The notes: generated by a model not told the origin, from the letters alone. Counted from the first letter of the stretch, positions 9,432 to 19,700 are shown. The stretch: DNA of 64,000 bases from Berberis thunbergii (GCA_003290165.1 QNQO01000537.1:372001-436000); one strand, 5' to 3'. A program made the numbers and translations.

Positions 9432-12400
9432 TCAAGACTGTGCCTCGAACTCCGCGATCTTGCCCTGGAATTGCCATAGGTCACCTTCTTTTTCCCATGA
9501 GGCCTCACTGTTCGGTAGTCCCTTCCATCGAATGAGATACTCATTATAGCTTGGCACACCCCTCCGTCGGATGAGCCTCTTTGCCTCGATGCTTTCGATC
9601 TTTCGATCAAAGGAAGTCACGACCGCGGTTGGTGCCCGATGTGACTCGCCCCTCGTTGGATCTTCTTTATCACCATGGTAGGGCTTGAGCATGCTCACAT
9701 GGAACACCGGATGAATCTTGAGTTTGGGCGGCAACTCAAGCTTGTAAGAAACTCTCCCGACCTTCCGTAGGACGGGAAATGGCCCCTCATACTTCCGCAC
9801 TAGTCCCTTGTGCACCGAGCGGAAGACCTTGAACTGTTGTGGCAGCAACTTGACCATGACCATGTCGCCCACTTGGAACTCGAGAGGGCGTCTATGCTTG
9901 TCTGCCCACTTCTTCATCTTTTTAGATGCCTTGTCCAAGTATGCCTTCGTTATATCAAGCTGCTCATGCCACCCTCGTGCAAGTTTGTACGCAGCGGGGC
10001 TGCTACCCGTGTAGCCCGACGCAACGGCTTGTGGAGTCAAGGGCTGCTGGCCCATGACGATCTCGAACGGACTTTGTTGCGTTGATCCAGACCGCTGCAA
10101 GTTGAATGAGAATTGAGCCACATCCATCAACTTGGCCCAATCCTTCTGGTTGGCACCCACAAAGTGCCTCAAGTATAGCTCCAACAAGGCATTCACCCTC
10201 TCTGTTTGCCCATCGCTTTGCGGGTGAAAGCTTGTTGAGAAGTGTAGACCCGAACCCAAGAGCTTGAATAACTCCGTCCAGAACTTTGCTGTGAACCTTG
10301 GGTCCCGATCACTTATGATGCTCCGAGGCAAGCCCCAATACTTCACCACATGCTGAAAGAACAACTTGGCTGCTTGCTCGGCCGTGCAATCGCGTGGGGC
10401 AGGTATGAAAGTCCCATACTTGGAAAAGCGATCGACCACGACCATAATAGAGCCATACCCATCAGACTTGGGCAAGGCCGATATGAAGTCCATTGATACG
10501 CTTTCCCATGGCCTTTCCGGAATTGGCAAAGGCTGCAATAGTCCTGCCGGTACACGCTGCTCTATCTTGTCTTGTTGGCACACAAGACAAGTCTTCACAT
10601 AGGCCTCTATATCATCCCGCATGTGAGGCCAATAGTAGTCTTCCTCCAAGAGTGCCAATGTCCGCTGCATCCCCGGATGGCCAGCCCACATTGAGTCATG
10701 GCACTCCTTCATGATGTCTCGCCTAAGGTTATCCCACTTAGGCACATAAATGCGATGACCGACGGTGTAGAGCACCCCATTCTCTACCCAAAACCGTCGA
10801 GTCTTCCCTTCCTTGGCCATCTCCATGAGTCCCTTGGCCAAGGGGTCTTGAGAAGTCCCCTCCTTGATCCGATCAAGAAGGTTGCTAGCGGCGCTGCTTG
10901 CGCTAGCGAGCATGGCCTTTCGGCTGAGAGCATCAGCAACAACATTAACTTTGCCCGGCTTGTACTCCATGACATAATCGAACTCTGCTAAGAAATCTTG
11001 CCACCGAGCTTGCTTGCGTAGCTCTTCCAACTCTGGCGGTGCCATCCGATAAGGCACCATGGCTGGAGGCCTAGCCCTTGCCTCCAGCTCGATCATATGA
11101 TCGACTTCCCTTCTTGGAGGAAGTCTCTTGGGTAGCTCTGGAGGCATGACATCTTTGTACTCTTTCAAAACCGCAGCTACCTCCTTCGGAACCTCGCTGG
11201 GTTGAGGCCCATCTTCGATCAACGTGGCCACAAATGTTGCTTGCCCCTTTTGCACGCCTTTCTTCACTTGAATGGCTGACAACATCTTGGCCTCCACGAT
11301 CTCCCGAATGACAGGGACAGAGCATGATTCTCGATCCTTTGCAATAGTCATCGACCCGTCCCTTTCTAATGTCCATGGCTTCACCGTATCCATGAACTCC
11401 ATGCCCAGCACCAATGAGAAGTCGTCCATCGTGACGACAGTCAGGTCCACCATCCCCTTCCATTCACCCAAATGAAGGGAGACGCCTCGTGCTACACCAT
11501 GGATAGGCACCGGTGCTGTGTTGACGGTCTTCAAGGTGCCTGGCTCCTTGGTGTACTGCACGCCCAGCCTTGTTGCCTCCTTTAAAGCAACAAAATTGTG
11601 CGTTGCACCCGTGTCGACGAGTGCCTTTGAAGCCTTGCCATTTACCTTGGCTTCCACAAACATAAGAGCAGATTTCTTCGAACGGGGCAGCATACTTACC
11701 TTAGCCACGTTGCTTTGCTCCACCGTAGCCTTGACACTGCTTATCAAGCGCAAAGTCCCCATTTGCGCCTCATCCCCCGATGATTCCCCGGACGATCCAC
11801 TCTTGCCAGCGATCATCGCATTGAGCTTTTGTCGCTGTGGGCACTCCCTAGCCCAGTGCGGCCCTCCGCACAAGAAGCAGTCGCGGTTTTTCACCTTGCT
11901 ATCCGAAAAGGACTGCTTGGCTTTGTCCTTCCTCTCGAACTGCTTGCCGCCGCTGCTACTGCTGCTTCTTTCAGTGGGTTTTGCTCCCCCACCTTTTCCC
12001 TTGTTACCGCCGCCACTCATGTTGCAGCCCTTGTGGCTTTTCGAATCAGCCTTGTATTCGAACAAGGATTCGGCAACTGCGATGGCCTCCGCAAGTGATT
12101 GAACATTGCGTCTCTTTAACTCTTGCTCAGCCCATCGTTGTAGTCCATCCATGAAGTAGATGAGTTGAGTCTTCTCCGGCATGTCCGAGACTTCAAGCAT
12201 AAGAGAAGTAAACTGCTTGACATACTCTTTGATCGACCCTGTATGCTTCAATCCACGCAGCCTCTTCATAGCAACTTCCTCCGCATTCTCCGGATAGAAT
12301 TGCCGCTTGAAATCCGCCTTGAACTCGTCCCAAGTCTTAAGCGAGCAAATACCCTTCTTGATATCCGACTCACGCCTCCTCCACCAAAGGATGGCATCAT

Positions 12401-12983
12401 CACCCAAGTACATGGTGACGGTGGTGATCTTGGACTCATCGTCGTCCAAGCGCATTGCGTTGAAATATTTTTCAACACTCCATAGGAAGTTGTCGAGCTC
12501 CCTAGCATCACGCTTCCCATGGTACCTTGGCAGCTCGGGCACCTTCATCCTTGGCCCCTCTCGTATAGTAGCACTACCTGCCACAGCCGCCTTGCATAGG
12601 TTGACGTCCGATTGCAAGGACTCAACCTGCTCCCGAATGGCTTGGAGCTGCCCCATCAGCGTGTCCTTTAGCTGGCTCATCTCGTTGCGCATGGCATCCG
12701 CAACTTGGTTGACAAGAAGTTGAGTCTCGTCCTTGGCTTCCGCAGTGCCAAGCTCAAGGTCATGGACGCGGCTATCGAGTTGCTCGATATCCATGGTGAC
12801 GCTAGCCAACGTCCCATTGAAGGACTCAACCTTCTGTTCCATCTCCCCAACGCTGTCCTGGAGATCACCCACGGTCAGCTCCACCTTGGCCATACGATCC
12901 TCAAGCATGCTGGTCCGACTAGTCTTTCTTCCAGTCTCCTCGATCACGGACCCTACAATAGCACTCTCTTTGTTTCCCGACAT
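9432..12983 (-). CDS. Chromovirus gag-protease-integrase-chromodomain polyprotein, RT deleted
   Basis: One uninterrupted frame of 1183 residues from the ATG at 12983 (the earlier in-frame GTG at 13001 is less likely). Order: coiled-coil N-terminus (about 25-130), gag domain (about 150-310), zinc knuckle CFLCGGPHWAREC (369-381), aspartic protease with DTGATHNF (from 457), then an abrupt jump near residue 659. Sequence typical of the entry to reverse transcriptase (PYRMAPPELEELRKQ) runs straight into the end of RNase H (ARWQDFLAEFDYV, then NVVADALSRK). The integrase is complete: His762, His769, Cys799, Cys802, and D832, D892, E928 with 35-residue spacing. The C-terminus is a chromodomain (about 1131-1175). 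The roughly 430 residues usually found at the jump are gone without breaking the frame. Confidence 0.92.
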   Translation of the reverse strand: MSGNKESAIVGSVIEETGRKTSRTSMLEDRMAKVELTVGDLQDSVGEMEQKVESFNGTLASVTMDIEQLDSRVHDLELGTAEAKDETQLLVNQVADAMRNEMSQLKDTLMGQLQAIREQVESLQSDVNLCKAAVAGSATIREGPRMKVPELPRYHGKRDARELDNFLWSVEKYFNAMRLDDDESKITTVTMYLGDDAILWWRRRESDIKKGICSLKTWDEFKADFKRQFYPENAEEVAMKRLRGLKHTGSIKEYVKQFTSLMLEVSDMPEKTQLIYFMDGLQRWAEQELKRRNVQSLAEAIAVAESLFEYKADSKSHKGCNMSGGGNKGKGGGAKPTERSSSSSGGKQFERKDKAKQSFSDSKVKNRDCFLCGGPHWARECPQRQKLNAMIAGKSGSSGESSGDEAQMGTLRLISSVKATVEQSNVAKVSMLPRSKKSALMFVEAKVNGKASKALVDTGATHNFVALKEATRLGVQYTKEPGTLKTVNTAPVPIHGVARGVSLHLGEWKGMVDLTVVTMDDFSLVLGMEFMDTVKPWTLERDGSMTIAKDRESCSVPVIREIVEAKMLSAIQVKKGVQKGQATFVATLIEDGPQPSEVPKEVAAVLKEYKDVMPPELPKRLPPRREVDHMIELEARARPPAMVPYRMAPPELEELRKQARWQDFLAEFDYVMEYKPGKVNVVADALSRKAMLASASSAASNLLDRIKEGTSQDPLAKGLMEMAKEGKTRRFWVENGVLYTVGHRIYVPKWDNLRRDIMKECHDSMWAGHPGMQRTLALLEEDYYWPHMRDDIEAYVKTCLVCQQDKIEQRVPAGLLQPLPIPERPWESVSMDFISALPKSDGYGSIMVVVDRFSKYGTFIPAPRDCTAEQAAKLFFQHVVKYWGLPRSIISDRDPRFTAKFWTELFKLLGSGLHFSTSFHPQSDGQTERVNALLELYLRHFVGANQKDWAKLMDVAQFSFNLQRSGSTQQSPFEIVMGQQPLTPQAVASGYTGSSPAAYKLARGWHEQLDITKAYLDKASKKMKKWADKHRRPLEFQVGDMVMVKLLPQQFKVFRSVHKGLVRKYEGPFPVLRKVGRVSYKLELPPKLKIHPVFHVSMLKPYHGDKEDPTRGESHRAPTAVVTSFDRKIESIEAKRLIRRRGVPSYNEYLIRWKGLPNSEASWEKEGDLWQFQGKIAEFEAQS

Positions 12984-13066
12984 GATCAGATTGCTCCGCA
13001 CCTAACCTTCGTACACACAACAGCTAGCACAATGCAACTTCAGCAAGACCGCCCCTACGATCGTCG

Positions 13067-13080
13067 CTGCTCTGATACCA
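13067..13080 (-). promoter_or_regulatory. Primer binding site, initiator Met tRNA
   Basis: On the minus strand TGGTATCAGAGCAG begins two bases inside the 5' LTR end. TGGTATCAGAGC is the classic plant complement to the 3' end of initiator methionine tRNA. Confidence 0.93.
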
Positions 13081-13313
13081 CGTGTCACGTGCTGACCTTT
13101 TTCCCTTGGCTAACACGCTGCCTACTAGCGTCACACTCCCGTCGGACTAACTAGTCAAGGCACTTCGATGCTTGGCTAATGCTAAGTGTTGCTACGGAAG
13201 CTTAAGTGAGGAAAATGCTAAGGCACAAGTGTCTAGGCTTTTGAAAGAATGCTTTGTATTGCTTGAGAGAGTTGTACAAGTGTTTGATGATATGTACAAA
13301 TGAATGCCAAGGC

Positions 13314-13323
13314 CTATTTATAG
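13314..13323 (-). promoter_or_regulatory. TATA box of the chromovirus LTR
   Basis: On the minus strand CTATAAATAG lies within the palindrome GGGCCTATAAATAGGCC, a strong plant TATA consensus, in the middle of the LTR. Confidence 0.75.
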
Positions 13324-13353
13324 GCCCTTAAAGTCCTAGAGGCTTCTAGCCTA

Positions 13354-13549
13354 GAACCTTCCACAATCCTCCATCAAAGGAGTATTCTCTATGCTTCTAG
13401 AAAGTTCCCACCTCCAAAGGAACTAGAAATTACAAGGAGGCTTCTAGAAAATACTACACAAGTTTGTACAAGGGTGTTCTAGATTCATCCATGCTAGAAC
13501 ACTCTAGAGAAAGCAAATTTAGAATGTCCAAGAGCACTCTAGAACCTTC
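13354..13549 (-). promoter_or_regulatory. Cluster of heat-shock-element-like motifs in the LTR
   Basis: Heat shock factors bind alternating GAA and TTC blocks spaced by two bases. The LTR has TTCTAGAAAGTTC at 13395-13407, a perfect three-block site. Two-block sites are at 13354-13361 (GAACCTTC), 13442-13449 (TTCTAGAA) and 13542-13549 (GAACCTTC). All lie upstream of the TATA box in the direction of transcription. The motifs are seen; heat control is inferred. Confidence 0.6.
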
Positions 13550-13590
13550 CGGAGGCATCTAGAGAAAGCTATGCTAGATGGCTTGTGACA

Positions 13591-13860
13591 TAGCGCTCAA
13601 AAAAGCGCTATGCAAGGCGCGTACTTGAATAGCGCTTCGTTAGATAGCGTTTATATTAAGCGCTATCTAAGCGTTGATTTTTTTTTTTTAATTAACTTCA
13701 ATAGCGCCTTAGAAAGCGCTATGTAAGCGCTAATTTTTTTTTTTTAAATTAGCTTGCATAGCGCTTTGATGAGCGCTATTTAATTTTGTTGATTTTTTTT
13801 AATTAGCTTCAATAGCGCTAAAGCGCTATTTAATTTCGGTGAATTTTTTTTATTAACTTT
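13591..13860. repeat. AGCGCTAT subterminal repeats of CACTA-like element 1
   Basis: Continuation, after the chromovirus, of at least ten copies of the palindromic core AGCGCT in both orientations, separated by T-rich spacers. The same array is at 40265-40535, and a second one at the other end of the element at 47015-47245. Such subterminal repeats are typical transposase-binding regions of CACTA elements. Confidence 0.75.
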
Positions 13861-14149
13861 GATTTGTTTTTTCTATTTTTCCGATACCGATTTTCTGGGC
13901 TAAATATAATATTTAATATAATAATGACAACATTCAATCAATCAATAAAGACACAACATGATAACTAACTGTTTCTCATTCATTCAAAATATAATTTAAG
14001 CATTCATACAAAGTGCAGCAGGTAATGGGACCCCTAGCTGTTTCTCAAATTCTCATCTACCAGTCAATATATAACACGATCGTACACACCTAAATGATCA
14101 ACTGCACATCATTGATGTCCAAACCCCTAGCTGCCACATTGATGTCCAA

Positions 14150-14582
14150 ACCCCTAGCTGCCATATCTGACTGGAATCTCCATGGCCTTCTTCATATTAG
14201 CTGGAAGAGGGGCTTCGATTGCTCTCATCAACGACATTTCTCGTATCGACTGAGGTGACCTATTGAGTTATTGCTTCAATGAAAACTTGGCTCGTTGCAG
14301 GGATTCCAATACACCCCCCAACTCAATAGGAATCTCGTGACATGGTCTTGCTACTTGGATTTCAGTCCCTGATGATTCACCTTTGTAGATACTCCCATTC
14401 ATTTGAAAAGAAGAGAACTTCTGCCGTGCAAGGTGCTCAGAGGGGCCCATTTGAATGAGACAAGTTGTTCGCTGACCACTCTTGCCTTTGGGTCTCATTT
14501 GCTTTAGCCTCCAGGTTTTCTTGGCCAGAGAATGAAAATTCAGGGGAACCAGTTTTCGGTCCATGTGTGGAGCTGTTAAATT
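14150..14582 (-). pseudogene. Fragment of an unrecognised plant gene
   Basis: Two minus-strand pieces look exonic: one reading SLMRAIEAPLPANMKKAMEI (about 14170-14235), and one ending ELGGVLESLQRAKFSLKQ (14268-14575). They look like conserved coding sequence but I do not recognise the protein. The fragment is cut at 14582 by the recombination junction. A longer version is at 40850-41460 in unit B. Confidence 0.5.
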
Positions 14583-14652
14583 GTTGAAGAGCTGAAATCC
14601 TATCTATGTAATAATCTTTTCTACTCATGCCGTAGGTTGTGTAATTGTCAAA
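14575..14652 (+). repeat. Second, partial copy of the PPO 3' untranslated region
   Basis: From ATTGTTGAAGAG to GTAATTGTCAAA this repeats the 3' untranslated sequence after PPO-A (8680-8750), without any coding sequence before it. The switch point carries ATTGTTG, shared by the CACTA fragment and the PPO tail. Confidence 0.8.
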
Positions 14653-14848
14653 GAAAAAATCTAACTGGCGAGGGAAGTAGCGAGGAAAATAGCGAGGGAC
14701 CCCACAGGGGAGGGGGAGCCGTCTATTCTCTCGGGATCCGCATTTGAATTTTCAATGCATGCATCCCGGGGGGAATGGACGGCTTCCCCTTCCCCCTGTG
14801 GGGTCCCTCGCTGTTTTCTTGCTGCGTCCCTCTGACAATTAGACGGGT
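14653..14848. mobile_element. Intact foldback MITE after the PPO tail
   Basis: About 65 bp inverted ends: the left contains GCGAGGGACCCCACAGGGG and the right its complement CCCCTGTGGGGTCCCTCGC. It is flanked by TCAAA on both sides (14648-14652 and 14849-14853). Unit C (59978-59990) reads straight through as TTGTCAAATTCG, an empty site. In units A and B another copy of this MITE was the landing place of CACTA-like element 1. Confidence 0.8.
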
Positions 14849-14853
14849 TCAAA

Positions 14854-16120
14854 TTCGTGAGTTTCATCAGCATTTGGGGTTCTAGTATCTATCATCAATA
14901 AAAGATAAAGATTGTGTTTTGGTTCTCTCTTGATATTTCATGCAATAGGGATTTACGTTAAATGTCATATTTTAGTGAGCATGATTAGTTCAACAGAGCT
15001 ACGTATCATTTAGATGCAATATCATTGCTATCGCTATCAGGACCACAATGTGCAAGATCGACAGAGCCAAGGTGGTGGGAGCATTGGAATATTTGATCCC
15101 ATGTGTTTATCATTTTTTTTGTAACGACATAGCTGATAAAATATCTACAGCGAAAATGTACCGTGGCAGTCTGAGCAAAATTTTAAAACCATATATGTGT
15201 GTGACCATATTGCTTGAAAATTTATCGAGCTATTTGCTAGTCTTGTTATCATTTGTACTCTGAATTTTTTGTGTTAAAAACCAAATTGTTTCTAGTCTGT
15301 CAAATATGATCTAGGACTGCAACTGCTCTAACCATGTTTTGTTCTCTTTTCATGTCAGTTGTTGTGCATGTACAATAAGAACTCCAGAAAATCCTTCTTA
15401 TGAGAGAAATCCACTTTATCCCATCTAATCGATATGTTAGACATATTTCATACTTGGACAATAAGAAGATACTGAAAAAGAACATGCCTTGACGTCTCGT
15501 TTTTCTATTGCAAAAAGTGGGCACTACTACATGATGTTGCGTAAGGACCTCTCTCACAAAAAGTAGTCTTTTGTAAAATTTCCACAGAAAAAATTGAACT
15601 TAATATGGAATCTTGAGTTTCCAAATACCTTGTAGCAATCTCCTATTGTCACTCTTGAATGAAGAGACATTAGTCAAAACCACCGCCTCATTCCTGAAAG
15701 ATCTATAGGCTGATTTCACAGTGAAAATTTCTTTGGTCTCATGCTTCAAAATGAGTACATCATGCTTCTCCGAATGTCTAATGGGAGTGTCGAGGATGGC
15801 CATAGCTACCCATTGGGGGAAAAATATTTTTGTAGTAGGTTGATCCCATTCTTTTTGTCCTCACTACTCTTCTAAAATAATAAGGTCTTTTACGGATTCA
15901 AACAAAGATAAGGTAGTTGGAGACACATAATCTCTTAGAGGAACAAAATCAGATAACCACGATCCTCCCATATATTGAAAGACTCCTCATTGGCAACCGT
16001 CCACAAGAAACCCTTTTTTAGAGTACTTAGTTTTTTTCAAACTCCTCCAAATGAAGGATGAGCCCGATTTGGTGAAACATGCTTAGAAAATGCTACAATC
16101 TTTGAAGTACATAGACCTAA
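14854..16120. repeat. Block Y, unit A copy
   Basis: Shared with 47404-48673 (unit B) and 59985-61228 (unit C). It holds a LINE fragment (15600-16050) but no independent gene. Its small reading frames, such as 15048-15263, are not preserved in all three copies. Confidence 0.8.
15600..16050 (-). pseudogene. LINE ORF2 fragment (zf-RVT region)
   Basis: The minus-strand frame reads KHETKEIFTVKSAYRSF and later GIWKLKIPY, the pattern of the zinc-binding region that follows reverse transcriptase in plant LINEs. Upstream are more eroded pieces of the same protein (WTVANEESFNIWED) interrupted by stops. Copies are at 48150-48570 and 60732-61180, so the insertion predates the array. Confidence 0.65.
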
Positions 16121-16678
16121 CACTACACCAAAAGGCTTGTTTAGCTACGGGGAGGTGGCCACGGCTCTAAGCCGTTGGTTTATTTGCCACGGCTAAAACC
16201 CGTGGCTATAATAGCCAACGGTTTAAAACCGTGGCTAAAAAATAAACCGTGGCCAAAAAACACTACACCAAAAGGGTTGTCACGGTTTTAAACCGTGGCT
16301 ATAACTGCCAACGGTTTTTTACCGTGGGTAAAACTGCCAACGGTTTAAAACCGTAGCAATTTTTTTTTCACTTTCGTGCTTTTACCAAAATAGTTTCGCG
16401 CTTTTGGCGAAAAAAATTGGGGAAAACACAGATTCTCACTCTCCCTCTCGATCGAAAAGAAAGAAGGAAAGAAAAAAAGGAATGAAGGAAAGAAACGAAG
16501 GAAGCTATGGTCTCACTCTCCCTTTCCTCACTGCTCTCGTTCTGTTCACCGCCTGGTTTACTTCTCGGCGTTGTGGTCTCCCTCTCCGCTCCGCCCTGCT
16601 CTCCCTCTCCAAACTGCTCTCCCGCTTCAGCTTCTGTTTCAACTTTGCTTTCATGGTCATTCACTCAACTTACTCTCT
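16121..16678. mobile_element. CACTA element 2, truncated left end in unit A
   Basis: It begins CACTACACCAAAAGGC after TAA, exactly like the full element at 48674. Subterminal repeats with the core CCACGGTTTTAAACCGTGG follow (16150-16350), then a C/T-rich stretch with purine-rich runs. A LINE joins at 16679. The rest of the element is not found in unit A. Confidence 0.8.
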
Positions 16679-16718
16679 GTTTTTTTTTTTTTTGAAAAAC
16701 AAGCATGGTTTATCTCAG

Positions 16719-19700
16719 TTACATTCGGGAGTATTTTCTACCTCTAGCATCATCAAAAAAAATCTTCCTAATATCCTCCGCAAAGGAACTAGGAGTGATC
16801 TCGATAAACTCATGGTTTGGTAAGAGGCTTGCTAGTTGATCTGCTACTTGGTGCGTTTCCCGTACTGGATGCATTACCTTACATTCTGCAAATTTTCTCA
16901 TTTCCTCCTTGATACGTCTAGTTGTGTGGAGTGCTTCCCAAGGAGGAGCTTTGTTGGTAGAGATATACTTCAATGCATTGCTGGAATCCATGCATATAAC
17001 CACCTGCTGAATGCCATGTCGATGAGCTAATCTTATTCCTAGCTCAATTCCCTGTAACTCATGCAAGAGGACAGATTGTGCTCTTCGAGACCCTGCTGCT
17101 GCTGCCAATACATGTCCCTCATGATCCCTGATTACCGCACCGTAGCCTCCTTTATTGCCCTTGAGTGAGCCGTCTGTATTGAGCATGAACCAACCTGGAT
17201 AAGGTCTTTGCCATGCATGCAGACTGTGTGTTCGCAGCTGAAACAGTGTTCCAGTCCTCCATCTATCAAACAGCTCATGGTTAGCAGTTGAATCTTCGAC
17301 TTGTTGATCCAGGACTATTACTCGCAATCGAACATCAGCAATGATCTTATGGACCAGGTCAGCAGCTACTCTGAACTGAGATTGGAACACCCTGCAGTTC
17401 CTTTCTGTCCATAGGTGATAAATGGATGCATTCAAGGCCAACTTTTTCAGCATCGAACTAGGAGATGTTCCATTGAAGTGTTGCTCACACCATTTCCACT
17501 CTGCTTCCCAATCCATTGGCTGATGTCTGTAGCCTAGGTGGATGAGGATACGTGACCAGACAAAGCATGAATATCTACACCTGAAAAAAAGGTGTTCCTC
17601 ACATTCCTGTGCATCACCACAAAGAGGGCATATTGAACATTCTATAACTCTCCATTTTGTTTGTTTGTCCTGGGTTTTGAGCGCCTTGTGCCTTGCTAGC
17701 CAAGTAATGAAACTGTGTCTGGGTATCCTGCCTGTGAACCATTTAAGTTTGGCCCAAGAAACTGTTTGCATTCTCTGTCGCAGCGAGTGGTATGCACCTC
17801 GGTTTGTAAACTCCCCTTCCTGTCCCCCCATCAAGATGACTTCATCCTGGTACTTACTATCTATTTCCACTGAACCAAGTTCGTCATATATATCAGCTGT
17901 ATTTGGACGGTTTTGCAGCCTAGTGTTCCAGGTATTATCTGAAATAAGGGCACTTACCTTAGCATTACGATGAAGAGTTGTGTGGTAAGTTAGATTATGG
18001 GGAAATCTGTGAAGAAGAATGCCTAATGGGTGCCATGGATCCTTCCACAAATGGGTGTCCTTGCCATCATTTATTGAGTGGACAATCAGAGAGGATGCTT
18101 GCACTCTGGATTGTAGAATTTTGCGCCAACACCAGGATGAATCACCAGGAGTGTCCATGGTCCAGAAATGTTTTCCTTTAATTAAGTTTCCTTTTGTCCA
18201 CTGTACCCATAGATTGTTCTTGTTGGAGACAATGTTCCATACATGCCTCATCATAGCGGCTTTGTTTGAAGTCTCAATGCACCTCACTCCCAAACCTCCT
18301 TCATTGTAAGGGCTACATACTTGGTGCCAGTTAACCATAGGTGTTTTAGTGTACTCATCAGAGCCTGACCACAGGAAGTTCCTCATGATTGCTTTGATAT
18401 CCTCTCGAACACTGGAAGGTAGGATGAAGCAAGAAGTCCAGTACACGTGTAGGCTGTTAAGAACGGCCTTGATCAGAGTGAGACGCCCAGCATATGAGAG
18501 AGTTCTATTTTTCCAAGATTGTACTCGTTTACGGATTCGATCTATCAGTGGTAAACATTGATTGTAGTCCAGGCGTGAAGAAATCAGTGGTAGTCCCAGA
18601 TATCTCACTGGAAGGGTTGCCAGGTTGAAATCCAAGCACCGAGTGATCAAACCAAGCTCCTCAGTAGGGACCCCAGCAGCAAAGAGGTTACTCTTAGAGC
18701 AGTTAATGGCAAGACCCGTACTTGAATTGAAAAGGTGTAGAGCAGTAGAAAGAGCAGTTGCAGACTGGACGCTACCTTGGAAGAAAGCAATGAGGTCATC
18801 TGCAAAGGAAAGGTGAGTGATCTGTGGGTTATGACATTTAGGATGTAACATGTATTCTCCTTCTTCCACCTTCCCTTTGAGGAGTAAATGCAATAGTTCC
18901 ATAACCAGGATAAACAGATAGGGTGACATGGGACACCCTTGGTGTAGACCTCTTTTGGCCCTTATGAAACCTTTAGGCGAACCATTGATAGATATAGAAA
19001 ATCTCGGAGTTGTTATGCATATCTTCACCCATTCAATGAACTGACCAGGAAAGTTCATTTTTTTTATTACCTGCTCTATTGCTTCCCACTTAACCGTGTC
19101 ATATGCTTTCCGTAGATCTATCTTGGCTGCACATCTAGGAGCTCCCATGTTACGGTGGTAATTTCTAACCAATTCATGGGCGAGCATCACATTATCATGT
19201 ATGTATCTGCCTTTGATGAAAGCAGACTGGTCCAAGCTAACCAGTCTGTGCACTACTTGCTTCATCATGTTTGTCAAGATCTTGGTGATGCATTTGTACA
19301 AAACATTACAACAAGATATTGGTCTGAAATCACCCAGATAAGATGCATTAGTAACCTTAGGAATCAAAGTAATGTACGTCGCATTTACCTCACCAAGGAG
19401 CTTTTTACTTCTGAAAAAGTTTTGCACTGCCTTTGTGAAATCAGTCCCTATAACCCGCCAAGCTGTTTTGAAGAAATAGGAAGAGAAGCCATCCGGGCCA
19501 GGTGCCTTATCAGATCCTATTGAGGATAGAGCTTTTGTGATTTTGTTCCTGGACACCTCCTGGTTCAGCTCCATAGCCCTTGATTCAGTTATGGTTCTTT
19601 CAGCATGTAGGCCAGCAATAACTCCTGGATCATAGTCTCCCTGGTCTTTAGCAAAAACTTCTTCAAAATGTTTGATGCATTCAGCCTCAATGTCCTTCAT

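Larger units (their letters stand above)
8893..13590 (-). mobile_element. Chromovirus (Ty3/gypsy) lacking RT and RNase H
   Basis: A 4698 bp element with two 508 bp LTRs that I read as identical, a 4 bp duplication TAGC (8889-8892 and 13591-13594), an initiator-methionine tRNA primer site, a polypurine tract and one long open frame. Unit B (40260-40275) holds the uninterrupted target, so the insertion is younger than the A/B duplication. Identical LTRs also mean it is recent. The frame has gag, protease, integrase and chromodomain but no reverse transcriptase, so movement must have used an enzyme from elsewhere. Typical chromoviruses are longer by about the size of the missing part. Confidence 0.93.
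13083..13590 (-). repeat. 5' LTR of the chromovirus
   Basis: 508 bp, identical to 8893-9400 on line-by-line reading. On the minus strand it supplies the promoter: U3 with several GAA/TTC arrays, then a TATA box about 70 bases further on. Confidence 0.93.
8804..14582. mobile_element. CACTA-like element 1, truncated copy in unit A
   Basis: The left end CTACTACAAATATAGG is followed by many TAGCGCT/AGCGCTAT palindromes (8815-8892 and 13591-13830), as in the full copy at 40186-47268. The chromovirus at 8893-13590 interrupts the subterminal repeats. To its right is the first part of a captured gene fragment. At 14582 the sequence jumps into a second copy of the PPO 3' untranslated region, so about 6 kb of the element, including its right end, is missing. 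Confidence 0.7.

Noticed and set aside
11518..12102. Plus-strand frames opposite the chromovirus polyprotein
   Set aside because: Shadows of the strong minus-strand coding frame; the Leu/Pro-rich sequence has no recognisable domain.
15048..15263. Short plus-strand gene in block Y
   Set aside because: The frame is broken in the other copies of block Y (for example around 47735 and 60310).
16404..16823. Possible small gene in the purine-rich stretch
   Set aside because: The frame is low-complexity (Lys/Glu/Arg, then Ser/Leu) and changes between units A and B; it is probably captured leader sequence or noise.
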